A DNA stretch of 64,000 nt, from assembly GCA_947652605.1 (NCBI GenBank), contig OX393577.1, positions 58,242,108 through 58,306,107 of the forward strand, given 5' to 3'. Below are positions 25,010-38,360 of this stretch, piece after piece; position 1 is the stretch's first letter; every line of letters begins with the position of its first letter. Both the position numbers and the translations under genes were made by a program. The DNA is from Elmis aenea (lineage: Eukaryota > Arthropoda > Insecta > Coleoptera > Elmidae). The notes beneath the pieces were generated by a model. The model ran no database searches, was not told where the DNA came from, and worked only from the letters and a program-made list of their open reading frames with translations.

Positions 25010-25078
25010 CTCCTGTGCCCAGAACTTTCAAGAGTTCGAAATTCGACATGTCCACACGTCCAACTCCCGAAAGATTAA
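25010..25078 (-). CDS. JIL-1: JIL-1/MSK kinase, short exon with start of kinase domain
   Basis: This 69-base exon lies between a good acceptor (TTTCTTTTTGCAG) and a GTAAGC donor. It begins with two bases, encodes NLSGVGRVDMSNFELLKVLG plus TG, and ends with one base. NFELLKVLGTG is the canonical opening of the N-terminal AGC kinase domain of MSK1/MSK2 and Drosophila JIL-1, which phosphorylates histone H3 in the nucleus. The GTG is the first half of the glycine-rich ATP loop. The split codon rejoins with the exon at 10412-10630 to give GTG-A-YGKV. The exon is short and has no ATG, so an ORF scan would miss it. Confidence 0.9.
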
Positions 25079-26407
25079 CTGCAAAAAGAAACCAAAATTA
25101 ACAAACTGGCTAAAAATTGTCACAGAAAAACATACTAGAACAATCAAAAGGTGTTTTCCAAGAATGCACATAAAATAAATCCCAGCCTATGTCCCACGAC
25201 ACAAAGTCAAACGGATCGGTTTTTATCAAATCCATCGCGATTATAAACAATAACAAGTCGGTGAATACCGAAAACTTTATCGAGTGACAATCAGCGGCGC
25301 AGCAAACTGAGATAACAATGCCTGACTAAACAAGATGGGACAAAACCATGCACTTTAAGCACGAAATTTTACAATAATGAATAAACCTAATACACAGACG
25401 CGCACAACCTCCTACGCCTACTGGATATTGTGAATGACACCCCCTTATCTCACCGATACCAAAGCTGTACATGCCATTTAAAAATTTTGTAAATAATATT
25501 GACAGAAATATTTTCTTCATACAGTGAAAACATCTATTGATGGATTTTAGGTTTATCTTCATTGTTAATTTCGTATTAGAGAAATATTTTAAGACTACTT
25601 AGCCCCAAATTAACGTAAACATAAATTTGAAAATAATTCCGAGAACTTACAGTTCAGATTAATTAAAATTTTCAGAGAAAGCTTAGCTCGCGTAGCATCC
25701 CCATTGTATTTAAAAATATAAAAAATGACTCGATTGAATTTTAAGGCACTCATCAATCTCAAAATGCCTATCAACACGTGAAAGCTATGACGGCATCACT
25801 TAAATCACGTGAATTCGACACACAATCGTACTTAGTCTGAACTTGACGTCCCGCGTTTCTTTCAAGAAAACTGAACGATAAAATGCGCCCATGAAAATGT
25901 CAGCGCGATTTGAAATTTCAGACTCGAGGGGGTCTTACCGTATTAATTATTATTATGTATTTACTTTCCATGTATTAAAATGAACGCGGTCACTTTCTAT
26001 ATTGCTATTACTTTATTGTACTTTCATATTCTTTTAAGTGCATTGCATTCACTGAAAGTCATAAGTATAAGCAACTAACTTATCTATCAAGGATTTAAGA
26101 CCAACGATATAAAAAGGAACAACATGGTTGTTCGATAATTAAGTGGCGCATGGAAAATGGTTTTTATGAATCAATCGATAACAAAATCAGTTTTCGACAC
26201 ATATAATTTTAAAACTACAAATACTAATTGGTCACCCATATTATCACATTTTCAGGATCATTAAACGCACTTTTACTCAGATTTTTTTTAACGAATCCAA
26301 TTGCGTCATGGCACAAAAAGTAGTCAGTTTTAACCTTAGGGCCTAGAGAAAATATAGTTACATATTTTTAATTCTAATTTGGGCGATATAATTTAAAAGG
26401 GCGCACT

Positions 26408-28022
26408 CGAACTGCAGCCATTTTAGTGACTTGTACTTACGTACCACTCGAACTGCAGAAAGTAATTAAGCATGAAAATTAAGCCGATACACGAACTGCA
26501 GACATTCTTTAATTATACCCTTTCCTGGAATTTCGTATCCAGGTAGGCGATCAGAAATGGTTAGACTATTCCTAAATATTCACTACTTAAATTAAATGAG
26601 ATTTTAAAAAATATATATTTCTTATTTGTCAATAACATGTAATAGGGGAGACCGGTGATGAAAGTAACACGGGTAGGTTGTAACAGTGTCTATAGTTTCT
26701 TTAATTTTTGTTATACGTCGCCCTAAGCGCTTGAGCAATGTTCATTTGCATCCACCTCCCTACCTACATTGCTAGTTTTCATCTGTCATAGAGGTTCAGT
26801 TTTTGCCAGCCAGAGTCACTATTTTCCGCCTAAAAGTTAATGCGTTGTGTCACCGGTCGAGTGACTTTTAGGCGATCTCTAAAAGAGGAAGAAAAAGGTA
26901 CCTAGATTATTATGTTCTAAATTTTGTTAACTATTGGTGGATGTAATACAGTTTGACATTGGAATCGTGGTTAATCGTGGATTCCCTCAAATTTGTTTTG
27001 TGTACACTTGGGGTCAAAAGTAACAGTGTTACAACCAACCCCAATCAATGTTTTCACTTGCAAATGTTTACTCTTAGCACATAATTGGTGGTTTTGTTCG
27101 TAAATGAGAACATACAAAACTTGTCGGATTAATTTTCCAATATGTAGTATTTTTTGTTCCACATTTTTAAATATTGATAATGTTCAATTATCATTTTCTA
27201 TTGTACCAACGATTTTTTTCAATTTTTTTTTTTTTGCTATGTGTATTTTGAAATCAAATTTTAATTTTGTTGATGAATAGGTACTAATGTATTTACCCAC
27301 TATTATGATCTATGTAAATTATTTTGCCGTTACAACCTACCCCGATCATTGTTACTTTTAGCCCCAACGTTGAGGTTGGAAGTAACAGCTGTCTTATTAC
27401 AGGAAAAAAAAACTTACATATGCTTTACGAAAGATACGAAATAAATATCTTAAAAAGAAGACAAATGTCCAACCTATCATTAAATTAATTGTAATTGTAA
27501 AAAACTTGTTACAGGTAAATTTTTAAATAAAAACAAACAAAAAATTAGTTCCATTCCCGGTCTTCCTTAATACATAGTAATTACTTAATAGGAGTATAAA
27601 ATTTCTAGTCGAAAAATATAACAAAATCTACTCGAGAAATTGTATTTGTATTGTTCAATTTTTTTCTCTAAATATGGCGATTCCGAATGTTTCTTCGTGG
27701 AGTTTGATTGATGCAATAAACACTGTTAATCTTAACATAAAAATCTGTTTGAATGTTTATTGAAGTATGCATAAAAACGTGAATATTGGGATGTGGTGAC
27801 GGACAATATGAATTGACAATATGAACTAAACACTTATCATACTTGCCGCATTGTATTTACACCTATAAAATTATCTGTTCATTGGGTTAATTTTAGGAAT
27901 AATTCTTGGAACATTAAATCCATATAATCAAGGGTTAGAAAATATTTGTATGCAGCTCGAGTGTAGGATTAAGGCATGGTCATAAAAGTTGGTAATGATG
28001 GGATTAGAATTTCTGCAGTTCG
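26408..28022. repeat. Repeat block with three CGAACTGCAG motifs and an inverted partner
   Basis: CGAACTGCAG occurs at 26408, 26449 and 26492, spaced 41 and 43 bases. The complement CTGCAGTTCG lies at 28013-28022. TACACGAACTGCAGACATTCT on the left pairs with the complement of AGAATTTCTGCAGTTCGTGT on the right, consistent with an element of about 1.5 kb. A one-mismatch copy of the right end lies at 8014-8023. The superfamily is unknown. Confidence 0.45.
26643..27568. repeat. Possible element with GGGGAGACCGG ends and GTTACAACC motifs
   Basis: GGGGAGACCGGTGATGAAAG near 26645 is roughly mirrored by CCCGGTCTTCC near 27556. Between them GGTAGGTTGTAAC (26671) and its inverted forms GTTACAACCAACCCC (27028) and GTTACAACCTACCCC (27330) recur. 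The arrangement suggests a DNA transposon relic lying inside the block above. No coding frame was found. Confidence 0.35.
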
Positions 28023-30243
28023 TGTGTACCGATTTAAAAAATTAATATAAATTAGTTAATCGATTTAAAACTATTTCCTTCGATAATTTGAAGCCTGGAC
28101 AAAATTCACGATTTTAAATATGTCCTAATTAAGAGCAACAAATGTTTCAAAAGCTAACTTAAGACATTAAAATAAATTTTCACTTTAATTAAAATATTAC
28201 AAGATTTATAACTATTTCTTCTATGACTTTCACAAAAAGGTCTCCAAGGAGTTCATACTAAACCTTAAAGATCGACTCATTAATTAGCAGTTATTTCATC
28301 AGATGTCGCCGAAAAGTTGTACCTTATAAAAAGACCGATATTGTCGAGTTTAATTTAGATTTTTTGCGGCACAAGAAGCGATGGGCTACAGTACGGCTTT
28401 TCTGTTGTAGAACAAGATAAGTTACTTCAAGTATTTGTTTTAATCTTGCCTTGTAACAGTATAAAGGCAGCTGCTGCACAACTTTCGAGCATCTGCCAGG
28501 ATGCTGGAATTTATATTTGATATCCACATATGGGTATCGAGATTTTTTCTCATAATATTTCTCATCAAAGTTGAGCAGTGCAAAAAGATTGAGCCTTAAA
28601 CAATACGGTAACGTAATAAGGTTATGAAAAATTTGTGTGGCGTTAAAGAAACTTTAAGACATCTAAACAGTTTTTTTTCTATCTACACGATATACCCAGT
28701 ATTCCTATAGGGATAGGGAAACACTATACAAAAACAAATGTTCTGTAACACTTCTGCTTCACTTTAGGCCCAGGTACAACCGAAAATACAGCCTCAGGTA
28801 CAAGATTTTGCATTGTAATGAATGTGCTTAAGAACCTTTACTTAACTATAAGTAAAGTTCCTGTTATAACGTACTCCTTGAGCCGAATCAAATAGGTCAT
28901 GACACAACGCTTACAGCTACACACGCCTCAACCTGTCTCCATTAAAAAAATCTCGTAACTAATGCCATTAGAAAACAAAATTTTATTACCTTCTTAACCA
29001 TTCAATACACACAATCAATACCACCTTGAATTACAATCAAATTAACCTAAATAGGTATAAAATTGGCCGATAAAACTTTAAGGTTAACGCATTTCCGTCA
29101 ATCATTGAATTATTATAAAATATGGCGACAGCATTTAATTAACCCAATAACATGTGGCAGTTCCCGTCTATAAAGGGCGTAATGAATCTAAGGTCACGGG
29201 CCACTTTATATTCAACGAGCTTAGAAAAAGCATACATCAGAGGTAGCCGTCTCGACGGATCCAGTTTCAGGCTAAAAGTATGTGCGATACTTCCGGATGT
29301 CGTTCACCCCAGCTGTGGTATGCACCTTGTTCACCACTACACAAAAATTCTTATCAGAATTTTTATTAAACAGCTTGAAATAGACAAGAACCAATAACGT
29401 AACGGTGATATTGTAATGTAATAAATAAAACAAAACACCGTCGTACGTGCAGTAGCCGCCAACTGAGATCAAACTAGTTTCATAATTCCATAAATTATTG
29501 TGACAAGCGACAGAAAAAAACGTGCCCTATATAAAAAGTTGTTAAAAAAATTAACATACATTAACGAACAGGTATTGGAAATTATTAGACATTTATTATA
29601 AGTAATGTACAGTAGACAACTCTTTTCCCAAATAAATAAATGTACGCATAAGTTAGTTGTGTAATGAAACCCGGGTTCAGGACCGGAAATTGGGGCCCAA
29701 GATAACAGTAACAAAACTTAATATTAACAAATGGAATATATTGAAATGAAAAAATCAGCTTTGATAAAACAAAATTAATCTTTTAACTTAAAACAAGATT
29801 TTTAAAAACATTCTTTGGTTTAAAACGGGCCTGTAAATGTCTTTAAAATATTATTATAATATTATCTCCCACGGACTAGGGCTTCATTGGACCCAAAGGC
29901 CCCTCTCAAAAAAAAACTGATCCTCAAGACAATAATTTATACAAACAACGATTTTTCCCATTTCGTCTAAATTTTTCAAGTTAGCAACGATCATATTCAA
30001 CTTTTTTTGTTTAATTAGGAATCGCTACAATTAAACAGATAAAATCACTCAAACAGCATTTACAAATAAATAATAACAGCTTAACATTTAAATATTTAAT
30101 GTGAGTCGGCCTTATCAGAGGGGGGTGGGGCAAGCGGGACAGATGCCTCGGGCCTCACAATTTAAGGGACCTCAATTTTTAACTTGGATCTGTTAGAAAA
30201 AAATACGTAATTTATAATATATAAAAGCTATTTTGCAGGCCGT

Positions 30244-31520
30244 TTAGGCCCAGAGCTTGGTAATGTTCTTCCACACTCTTCTCTCTTTCGCTTCCTTACT
30301 CCAATTTATTATGTTTTTCTCTCTTAGTTCTGCCGCCACAGCTTCTCTCCATCTTTTTCCGGGTCTTCCTCTTTTTTTCTTGTATGCACGCTTTTTCCAC
30401 GCTATCTCTTTTATTATTCTGCTGTCCTCCCTTCCCTCAATAAGTCCTAGCCATTGTATTCTTCTGGCATTTATTACTTTATCTATGGTTGCTTCTTTGA
30501 AAATTGTATATACCTCCTCGTTCGTTCTTCTTATATATCCCTCATCTGTTCTCCTCCCTCCCACTAATCTTCTAATTATCTTTCCTTCCCATCTTCCTAG
30601 AGCTTCCTTTGCATTTTTGTTCAGTACCCAGGTCTCACACCCATAGATCGCTGTAGGTCTTAGTATTGTTTTGTGCTCCTAGATAACTGTTATGCTCTTG
30701 TTAGGTTATTTAAAGCTCCTACACTTTTGTTGGCTTTCAGAATTCTCATGTTTATGTTTTTTTCTTCTTCCATTCTGTTTGTGAGAAGTGTCCCCAAGTA
30801 CACAAATTCTTTTACCTCCTCAAACTCCCCTACCACTAGCCTGTCTTCTATTGTTTGTTGTCCTATTCTCATTAGCTCGGTCTTATCTTCGTTTATCCTT
30901 AATCCCACTTTTTGTACTGCTTCTGCCATTCTACCTGAGACCTGTCCCAGTTCCTTCAAAGTTCTTGCCAGTATAGCTACATCATCGGCATAGCTTATGA
31001 GTTGATGACTTTTGTTTAGTATTGTTTCCTCTCTGTTCAACCTTCCGTCTCTTACTACTTTTTCCAGAACTACGTTGAATATGAGGGCTCATAATGGGTC
31101 TCCCTGTCTAAGCCCTGTTCCTATCTCAAATTCTCCCGTTGTTTCCCCCTTGATCTGAATTCTGCTTGATGCCCCTTCCAATGTCATTTTGAGCAATCTG
31201 ATAAGTTTGGCTTGTATCTTGAACTCTTTCAGCATTTGGAGCATTCTGGGTCTATTTACCGAGTCATACGCTTTTCTGAAAAGTCGACGAACAGTACTGC
31301 AAGTGGGATATTGTGCTCATAACTTGTTGCTATTTCCTTCATTGTGAATATTTGGTCCGTGGTACTTCTTCCTTTTCTAAATCCACCCTGGTGTTCTGCA
31401 ATCTGTTAGTCAATGAGTATTTCCATTCTCGTTTTTATTGGTGTTGCCATTAACATTTTATATTTTTCCCTTATAGTTTTTAATTGTGAAAGGCCTCTTA
31501 ACATTGTTTTCCCCGGGCCT
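30244..31520 (-). pseudogene. 5-prime-truncated non-LTR retrotransposon, reverse transcriptase relic
   Basis: Minus-strand conceptual translation shows successive reverse transcriptase blocks: GGFRKGRSTTDQIFTMKEIA, then LFVDF, AYDSVNRPRMLQMLKEF, IGTGLRQGDPL, SYADDVAILARTLKEL with the catalytic YADD, and VYLGTLL. It ends in a basic tail with RIQWLGLIEGR and KRGRPGKRWRE before a stop at 30244. Frameshifts and a stop after the GDPL block interrupt it. The endonuclease half is missing. The order is typical of RTE/CR1/Jockey-like LINEs. The clade is not decided. Confidence 0.9.
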
Positions 31521-33484
31521 GAAGGCCCCGAACGTGAGGCACTAATAGACATTTTTTGATATGTTATGTATGTATTGTATGTGGACTATTCCAATTTACT
31601 AAATTTCGTAAGTCCTATGTAGGTACAGCAAAAACGAGTAGGTATATGTTAATTCCTAAATTACTTTTTAAGCTTATATTGTTGCCCTAAAGATTTTTTT
31701 AGGTAACCATATAAGACAAACAAAATTTTTAGTAATTTCATTAACAAAAAAATTTGTTTGAAACAATAGTTTAGTCCATATTTAATGAAAAACATGTTCC
31801 AACCTAATAATTATAGAATTTTAAAAAGTTGCCGCAAAAAAACTGTTAAACAACCAAAATATTCAGATATTTATTATGTGGATATTAAATTAATAACAAA
31901 CTATTCATCCGATGTTTAAATAATTTTAAAAAAGGGCAATTATACGAATATCATATTACTTTTGACAATAAAATATTCTTATTCATTCATTCTATAATTG
32001 CCAAACCCCTTGTATCCACAGCCACACCATATAATGTCAGTAAGCAACGCCCTAACAATTTTAAACATTTAATTAAAATATATGACTTTTACGACAGTAT
32101 TTTGTAACGCTAATGTTATCTTAAAATGTCAACATTTAATACACAAAGTTGCACGTTTAATGAATTAAATGTTCGCCATTTTCTACTAATTAAACCTGCC
32201 GTGCAATTTTATAATTAATATACAAATAAAGCATTATGAAGAACGCATTCAAAATTAACGAACAGTAAAATTAACTTTTAGCTAGGGACATTGTTTAAAC
32301 TGTTATTGTTTTGTTGTGTCTGTATAATCGTACACCTTGATGTAATAAGAGCCTTGGGCGCCTTTACAAAACTTTTTACTAAACAAAAACACTTTAAAAT
32401 CGACGCTAGTTATGTATGATCAATAAAATACCTGTTAGTGTATGTTGGCAAAATATCGGTAATATAAAACTAAAAAAATGTTTTAGGTATTCAAAATAAA
32501 CACGAAATACTGCAAACAATTCCGGAGTAGTTTATAGTTATAAACATACGTAGGTACAAAAGAATACTTCATGAATCACTCCAATGGAAATTGTAACTAC
32601 AAGCGATTGTTGCAACAATAAAGTGAAGGTCACAATCACTACCGGTAAATAAAAATGATAAGACAATCGCGTACAAAATTTCTACATCGGTGCCGTATCT
32701 CATCTCTTTGGCATACTCCTTGAATAAAATATGAACGAAAAAGAACACCTAAGTAAGTTGAACTGGGATTAAAATCCGATCGAAAGTTATTTATTAATGC
32801 ACTGCTAGAGTAAAACCAATAGCTAAGTGAATTGTGGTTTTAGAAGAATGAGATTTCTTATTTAATTCATGATAAACAATTTCCAACAGCTTTAACACGC
32901 CAATTTTTGATTTGAAGATGATACTGCACCTACCACATTGCGTTTATAAGTGCGTATGAAACAAACTAAGACTTATACTAATAAAATATTCACTATATGA
33001 CACTCTTTTCTATTCCTGCATAAAGAAGGAAGCAAGGAATAAAGAATTGTGTTTTGTTAATCAAAAATGTGCCGTACGTTGTATACTTGTCTCGTACTGC
33101 TAACGTTTATCTAAAGAGTTCGCTCTTTCAAAATGATAATCATCAAGTTTTTCAAAAATTTGCAAACTTTCTATAAAGCGCCCTTTTTTAGTAGATTTAC
33201 ACTAAGTTTTTTTAAACTATGTATTAAGCAACATGCACCACTCAGCAATCTTTGATCTATAACCTTTTTTTATTATATACAATAAGTATTTACACAACGT
33301 CAACATTTGTATTTCCTTTTCCTTTGATAAAATTAAAATAACCGTTCAAGCAAATCATTACATTCTAATTTTTTGTTACAGAAATACCTATAACAAAGCT
33401 CTTCATTGCACATTAATTATTAAAAATAATTCCATAAGCCCATAATTTTGCTTTTCTTTAATATTTCCTATATCTTATTTATCT

Positions 33485-34935
33485 ATTTATTTATTTATTT
33501 AGTCATGAGTCCTGCTGTTCTTGAGTTGTGTTGTGCTGACTTTTTTCCCATGTTTTTCTGTCTTGTGCTAGCTTTTTTATGTCTTTCCATTTGATGTTTC
33601 TGTCCGTGCTGCTTTTTCAACTTCTTGCCAGGTTTTTCTCGGTCTACCTCTTTTGTTTTTTCCCTGTGATCTTGCTTCATAGGCTTTTCTGGTTAACCTT
33701 TCTTCTTTCATCCTATTATGTGACCCAACCATCTCAGCTGTCTTCCTTGTATTTTTGTTTCATCTGATTTTAGCTTTAATTGTTCTCTATATGTTTCATT
33801 ACTCATTCGACCTTTTTTTATTTTTCCTTGGATTATTCTTAGAAACATCATTTCTGCTGCATTCACTCAACTACTATTTTTATTTGTGAGTGTCCACGTT
33901 TCACTTCCGTATGAAAGTGCCGGAGTTACTACCTTTTTGACCACTTCCACTTTTGTTCGTTTTGGGACTTCTCTGTTTCCAAACAATGTTGTTCTTAAAC
34001 TTAAATATTCTTCCCACATTCCTGTCCTTTCGCTTAATTCCTGGCCCATTCCTCAATTTTTCTCTATGATCATTTCTAAATATTTAAAGCTTTGTACCTG
34101 TTCCAACCTAAGTCCATTAAAAGTGATGTTATGCCCTTTGTTCTTTGTTGTAACGATCATAGTATTAGTTTTTTCTGTATTTATTTTCATATCGATTTTT
34201 TCCAATTCCTGGTTTAAAGTTTCTAGATCATGTTGCAGATTCTATTTCCGCGACTAAGACCATGTCGTCTACGACCATTAGCTCAATTATGTTTACTTTT
34301 TCCATTGTCCAGTTGCCTCGGTAAAACGGTTTCACTTTTTGTTTTACTTATTTAATTACTCCATCTATAACTACTGAGAATAATAATGGACTGAGCACGC
34401 ATCCTTGTTTTAAGTCCTCTTTTGTTTCAAACTCTATACCGATTTTTTTGGGTTCTTACAATATTTATCGTTTTTCCGTACATCGCTTTTATTATGTCGA
34501 TTGTTTCTATTTCCATTCTCTTCCTTCTTAGGCCCCTCCATACGTCTTTTCTTTTGATTTTATCGAATGCTTTTCCCTAGTCTATAAAACATAAATGTAT
34601 TTCCTTGTTTTTTGTTAAGCTCTTTTCGATTGTTTGTCTCAATACTGGAGTACACAAGACTGGGTCTTGCGTGTTCCTTCCTCTTCTGAAACCGTATTGG
34701 GATTCTTCTAGTATGCTTTCTATTTCTTTCTTTTAATCTGTCTTCCATTATTCTTGCCAGTACTTTTCCTGGTACACTTTAATGTTATTCCTCTATAGGT
34801 AGAACAATCCCTTTTGTCTCCTTTCTTGTTGTATAATGGTAGGATTATTCCAATCCCTTGGTACTTTTCTTGATTTTATTATTTCGTTCAATAGAGCCCT
34901 TAGTGCTTCTGTCCCTAATTCTTCCATTTATTTTA
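33485..34935 (-). pseudogene. Second 5-prime-truncated LINE reverse transcriptase relic
   Basis: Minus-strand blocks, in several frames, include AFDKIKRKDVWRGLRRK, CVLSPLLFSVVIDGVIK, a degraded catalytic segment reading VVDDMVLVAE, KTNTMIVTTKNKGHN, FKYLE and SYGSETWTLTNK. This is the LINE C-terminal region. The block ends beside a (TAAA)n tract at about 33480-33500, as expected for a LINE 3-prime tail. It differs from the copy at 30244 in residues and is a separate family or lineage. Confidence 0.85.
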
Positions 34936-35600
34936 ACGAAATAAAACAATCTAAAACCACGAAAACTAAATCAAATCAACCGACAATGAAACCTCCTTCA
35001 AGAAACAAACGTCTACTTCATTATTATCAATCAACACCTATTTTAGGACAAGTATCATTGCAAAAGTCCCATATTTAACGTTGCAAATAATAAGATGTCC
35101 TTCACACGTCCGTAGAAGACGCTAAGTATTCACATGCCAATGGTAACCTAATAATAGTAAAACACGTTTTCCTGCAAGGACGGGACACACTACTTCTAGT
35201 CGGGATTAAATTATCTGGCTCTAAACAGTTTGTTTACCGCCGAAAATGTAAAAGATATTAATTGCCATGATGTGTGCCACTAAACACGCTTGCCTAATAC
35301 AAGCTAAAAACAAGGCAAGGATAATGAACGCGTGAATTATAATACAAAACACTTCCTTCGATTGTCACCAACAAGAGCATATGACAATAACGAAGCCAGC
35401 TTGTTTAAATAATGTCAGGGTTTAATTTTTTGACATAAAAGTTCTTTTTACTATTCACTACAATGCAACATAGCTACGCGATTATGTTGTTTTTAAAGCA
35501 AACAAATTCTTGTAGTATAAAAAATAGAAAATCATTTCTGATAACTAATACATAAAAACAGAGGCGGAACGCTACATTGGAGGTGGATGTATAGTTATTA

Positions 35601-36069
35601 GGGTTGTTCCAGCAAGGCTATGGACGATCCATGTACTATCAGGATTCTGCGCAGTATCGATATCGCGTTCCAACACAGTCTCTGATAGTTCACCGGACGG
35701 TTAGTCGGCTGTTCCAACTGTTATAAAATTAATACATGAACTAGTCAGTGTACGGTCAAAACAGTACGCAAATGAAGGCATGTATGTACTAGCGCTTGGA
35801 TTTTTACACGCATGCGCTGTTCATAACTAACGTGAGCTCTGGTAGCTATGCATCGCTCTCTCAATCCATTTAGTACTGGTAAGTTGTTTACCCTTGCGAT
35901 GCGCACATTTCTATGAACCCAATACACGCAAATGTCATTTACAGTTAGGCCAGTCGTAAAAGCGTTCCAAGAATGGCTAATACTGGCCAATACATTTATT
36001 ATTACATAGTTCACGCATGTAAATAAACCAGTTCAGGAATTAGTTTTAAATCGCTTGTTGGAACAAACC
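35601..36069. mobile_element. MITE with GGGTTGTTCCAGCAAG ends
   Basis: The left end GGGTTGTTCCAGCAAG is mirrored by CTTGTTGGAACAAACC on the right. The 469-base interior is GC-richer than its flanks and has no transposase. GGG-initial ends next to TTA resemble PIF/Harbinger MITEs. The right flank does not give a clean matching TTA at the same offset, so the superfamily is tentative. Confidence 0.6.
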
Positions 36070-37046
36070 TATTATGTTCTGCATAAAATGTTTATCATTT
36101 TAGAGTAATTAAACGAATTGATATCATCGTATTTGGTGTGAAAAATAATAATTATAACTTAATTATCAGTACAATAATTACAACAAAGTAGAAAGTGAAT
36201 CAACACAGTGTATTTTTAATTATTCAATTTCCTAGGAAAAATCCATTCCAGAACACAATCGGTTAATTACAATAACAAAAGTCTTATAAATTTGGGAACC
36301 TAATGAATTACAATATCTCACGTTAGGCACAATTTTTAAACAATTTCACCATGTGCTATTAAGAACGTCAGTGAACACGTGGAACACAAAGTAGTAATTA
36401 ATTAAACAAATGACTGGAAACTGGAAACATGATAATTATTTTAAAAATTACACTTGCCGATGAATACATAACGCTGGTATAACATCAAAGAATTGATCTA
36501 CTTTCCTTTAACGATAGTTGCAAAATTATTCTTATTACCCATCCTTAAAAAGTGGTCTATTATCGACTTTCTAATGAATACAAAAGACAATTTCCATTAT
36601 TAATAAAAGCAATGCACCAAACAAAATTAATAGTACAATTTTTTGGACTATATGCTAAATGAAATATTTACTAGTACAAAATCAATTACTACCAACTTAT
36701 TAAAATCTTTCATTGCCGAAAATTATTTTTTGTTCTCATGAGATAAACTCATAAAAGAAGCTATATTACACACAAAATTAAACTTTTTACTATTGGCTAT
36801 GAATTTTTTCGTAAAAATATGAAACTATTTTAAATAATTAAAAGTTTCTGTTACTATGATTTAAAACTCGACCAAGCAATTAAAATGACCAATACAATTC
36901 GAGAATTCTAGTTTGCTAACAATTATACACGTAACTGTAAATTAAGGTAAACGACTACGCTTGTCCAATGACAGGCTTTATATCTGCACCAACAATAAAG
37001 TAGTGAGAAAAAGAAAATTATTTTTTTGTGTCCTTCCCTTAAATCA

Positions 37047-37140
37047 GCCTAGGCCTGAAAGTAACTGGTTGTCATGGCAATAACAACTCTTTACCGGCCT
37101 AGGCTGGAAAGTAGCTAGTTGCCATGGTGATGAGTTGTTT
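37047..37140 (+). repeat. Imperfect tandem pair, AGCCTAGGCCTGAAAGTA
   Basis: Two units about 49 bases apart share AG(C/G)CCTAGGC, GAAAGTA, CT(G/A)GTTG and CATGG (starting near 37047 and 37096). The sequence is CpG-poor but GC-richer than its flanks. It immediately precedes a small plus-strand reading frame, so it may be a transposon end or an upstream regulatory repeat. Confidence 0.5.
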
Positions 37141-37215
37141 TGTTAATTTGCGCTGTCAAACAAGCGTCGTTATACCACCAGGCGAGTTTACGCCTGTTTT
37201 TGTTATTGTTTAATT

Positions 37216-37362
37216 ATGGATGGTGACGAGAGTGATTTTGGTGTCAGTGGCGGACACAGAAAAAATATTGTACGTAACATAACAGTAAAGTGTCTTCACT
37301 TGACTCGTATGCTTGTAGGACTCGCCTCCGGCTTGTCCCAAAACTGTCCACTCGTCCAGTAA
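37216..37362 (+). CDS. Small open frame of unknown status
   Basis: The frame opens ATG and encodes 48 residues starting MDGDESDFGVSGGHRKNIVR. The acidic, Gly/Ser-rich start looks protein-like. A GTACGT after the 18th codon could act as a donor, in which case only the first part is coding. There is no known domain and no confirmed upstream promoter. It may be the start of a transposon gene, given the repeat pair just upstream. Confidence 0.25.
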   Translation: MDGDESDFGVSGGHRKNIVRNITVKCLHLTRMLVGLASGLSQNCPLVQ

Positions 37363-38360
37363 AGTACAACTTTTCGGTCTTATTACGTAAATAACAATAA
37401 ACGCATGTTCCCTAACTAAATAGAATAAAATCTCGACAAAGAGGAATGATTCTTGTAAATAAAACTTATTACTAAAAGTTATGAGCCTGAATGTTGTCAA
37501 TTACTTCCTCGAAATCGTCGATAATCGGCACTCAATCATAAAAACCAATTTATTTCACAGGTTTCAAATATTAACTCAATTTTAAAATACATTTCTAATT
37601 TATTATTATGTAACAGATTCAAAGTAAGTAGCACTGTGAAATAAATAACGCCAACCTAATTCACTTTCAGTCTGCGACGAGCGCTAATTTCTGTCGCTTG
37701 GTGTGTCGCAATTCAGGAAAGTTATTTGCTTAAGATTTCTTACGGTCAACTATTTTAGCTGTCTAATGCAATGGCAACTTGTTGGCTACTTTCTTGCCGT
37801 CAATAAGTGAGACGTAATATTTTATCAAGAGCGAAAACTTTTACTAAATGAAATTCTTGTCACAAGTGCTCCTTGGCCTAATATTCTCCTCGAGTTTTGA
37901 CAAACTGTGTCAGAAGCAAAACTTCGTAGTTTAGTTCGTTACACAACAGAAAAAAAGTGCTAGAAGTAACTAGAATATTTAAACCTTTGAAATCGTCGAT
38001 ATTTCTTAAATGGAAGGGTAATTAATTATGCATATGCAATCAATGCATTCGGTTATTTATTTGTATCAGAACAATTTTGATAACGGTGTTAACTATTATG
38101 ACTGCAAAGTGACTTTCGCCTTTACGACCTAATCGGTTTCTGAAGGTCGTAAGTCGAATAGTGATAATTAATATTCGAGGTGTTAACCACTTATGAATTG
38201 GATAGTATTATTGGTGACTGTGCACACATATAAAAAAAATACATCACTTAAACAAAAGACGTACAAATTCTTAGTGTCATGAATCAATAATTGACTAAAA
38301 CCATACGTTTTTTTTATATGTCCTAAGCAGAGATAATAAAGGAATATTATACCTATATTA

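Noticed and set aside
24960..25178. Plus-strand frame overlapping 25010-25078
   Set aside because: It is antisense to the certain kinase exon.
26408..26501. CRISPR-like array from the three CGAACTGCAG motifs
   Set aside because: There are only three 10-base repeats, the genome is eukaryotic, and there is an inverted partner 1.5 kb away, so a transposon end or binding-site cluster fits better.
28324..28527. 67-codon minus frame with CSKVVQQLPLYCYK
   Set aside because: It lacks an ATG start and a convincing acceptor. The coding impression is weak and no homology was recognised.
30257..30993. Plus-strand open frames across 30257-30993
   Set aside because: They are antisense shadows of the LINE reverse transcriptase relic on the minus strand.
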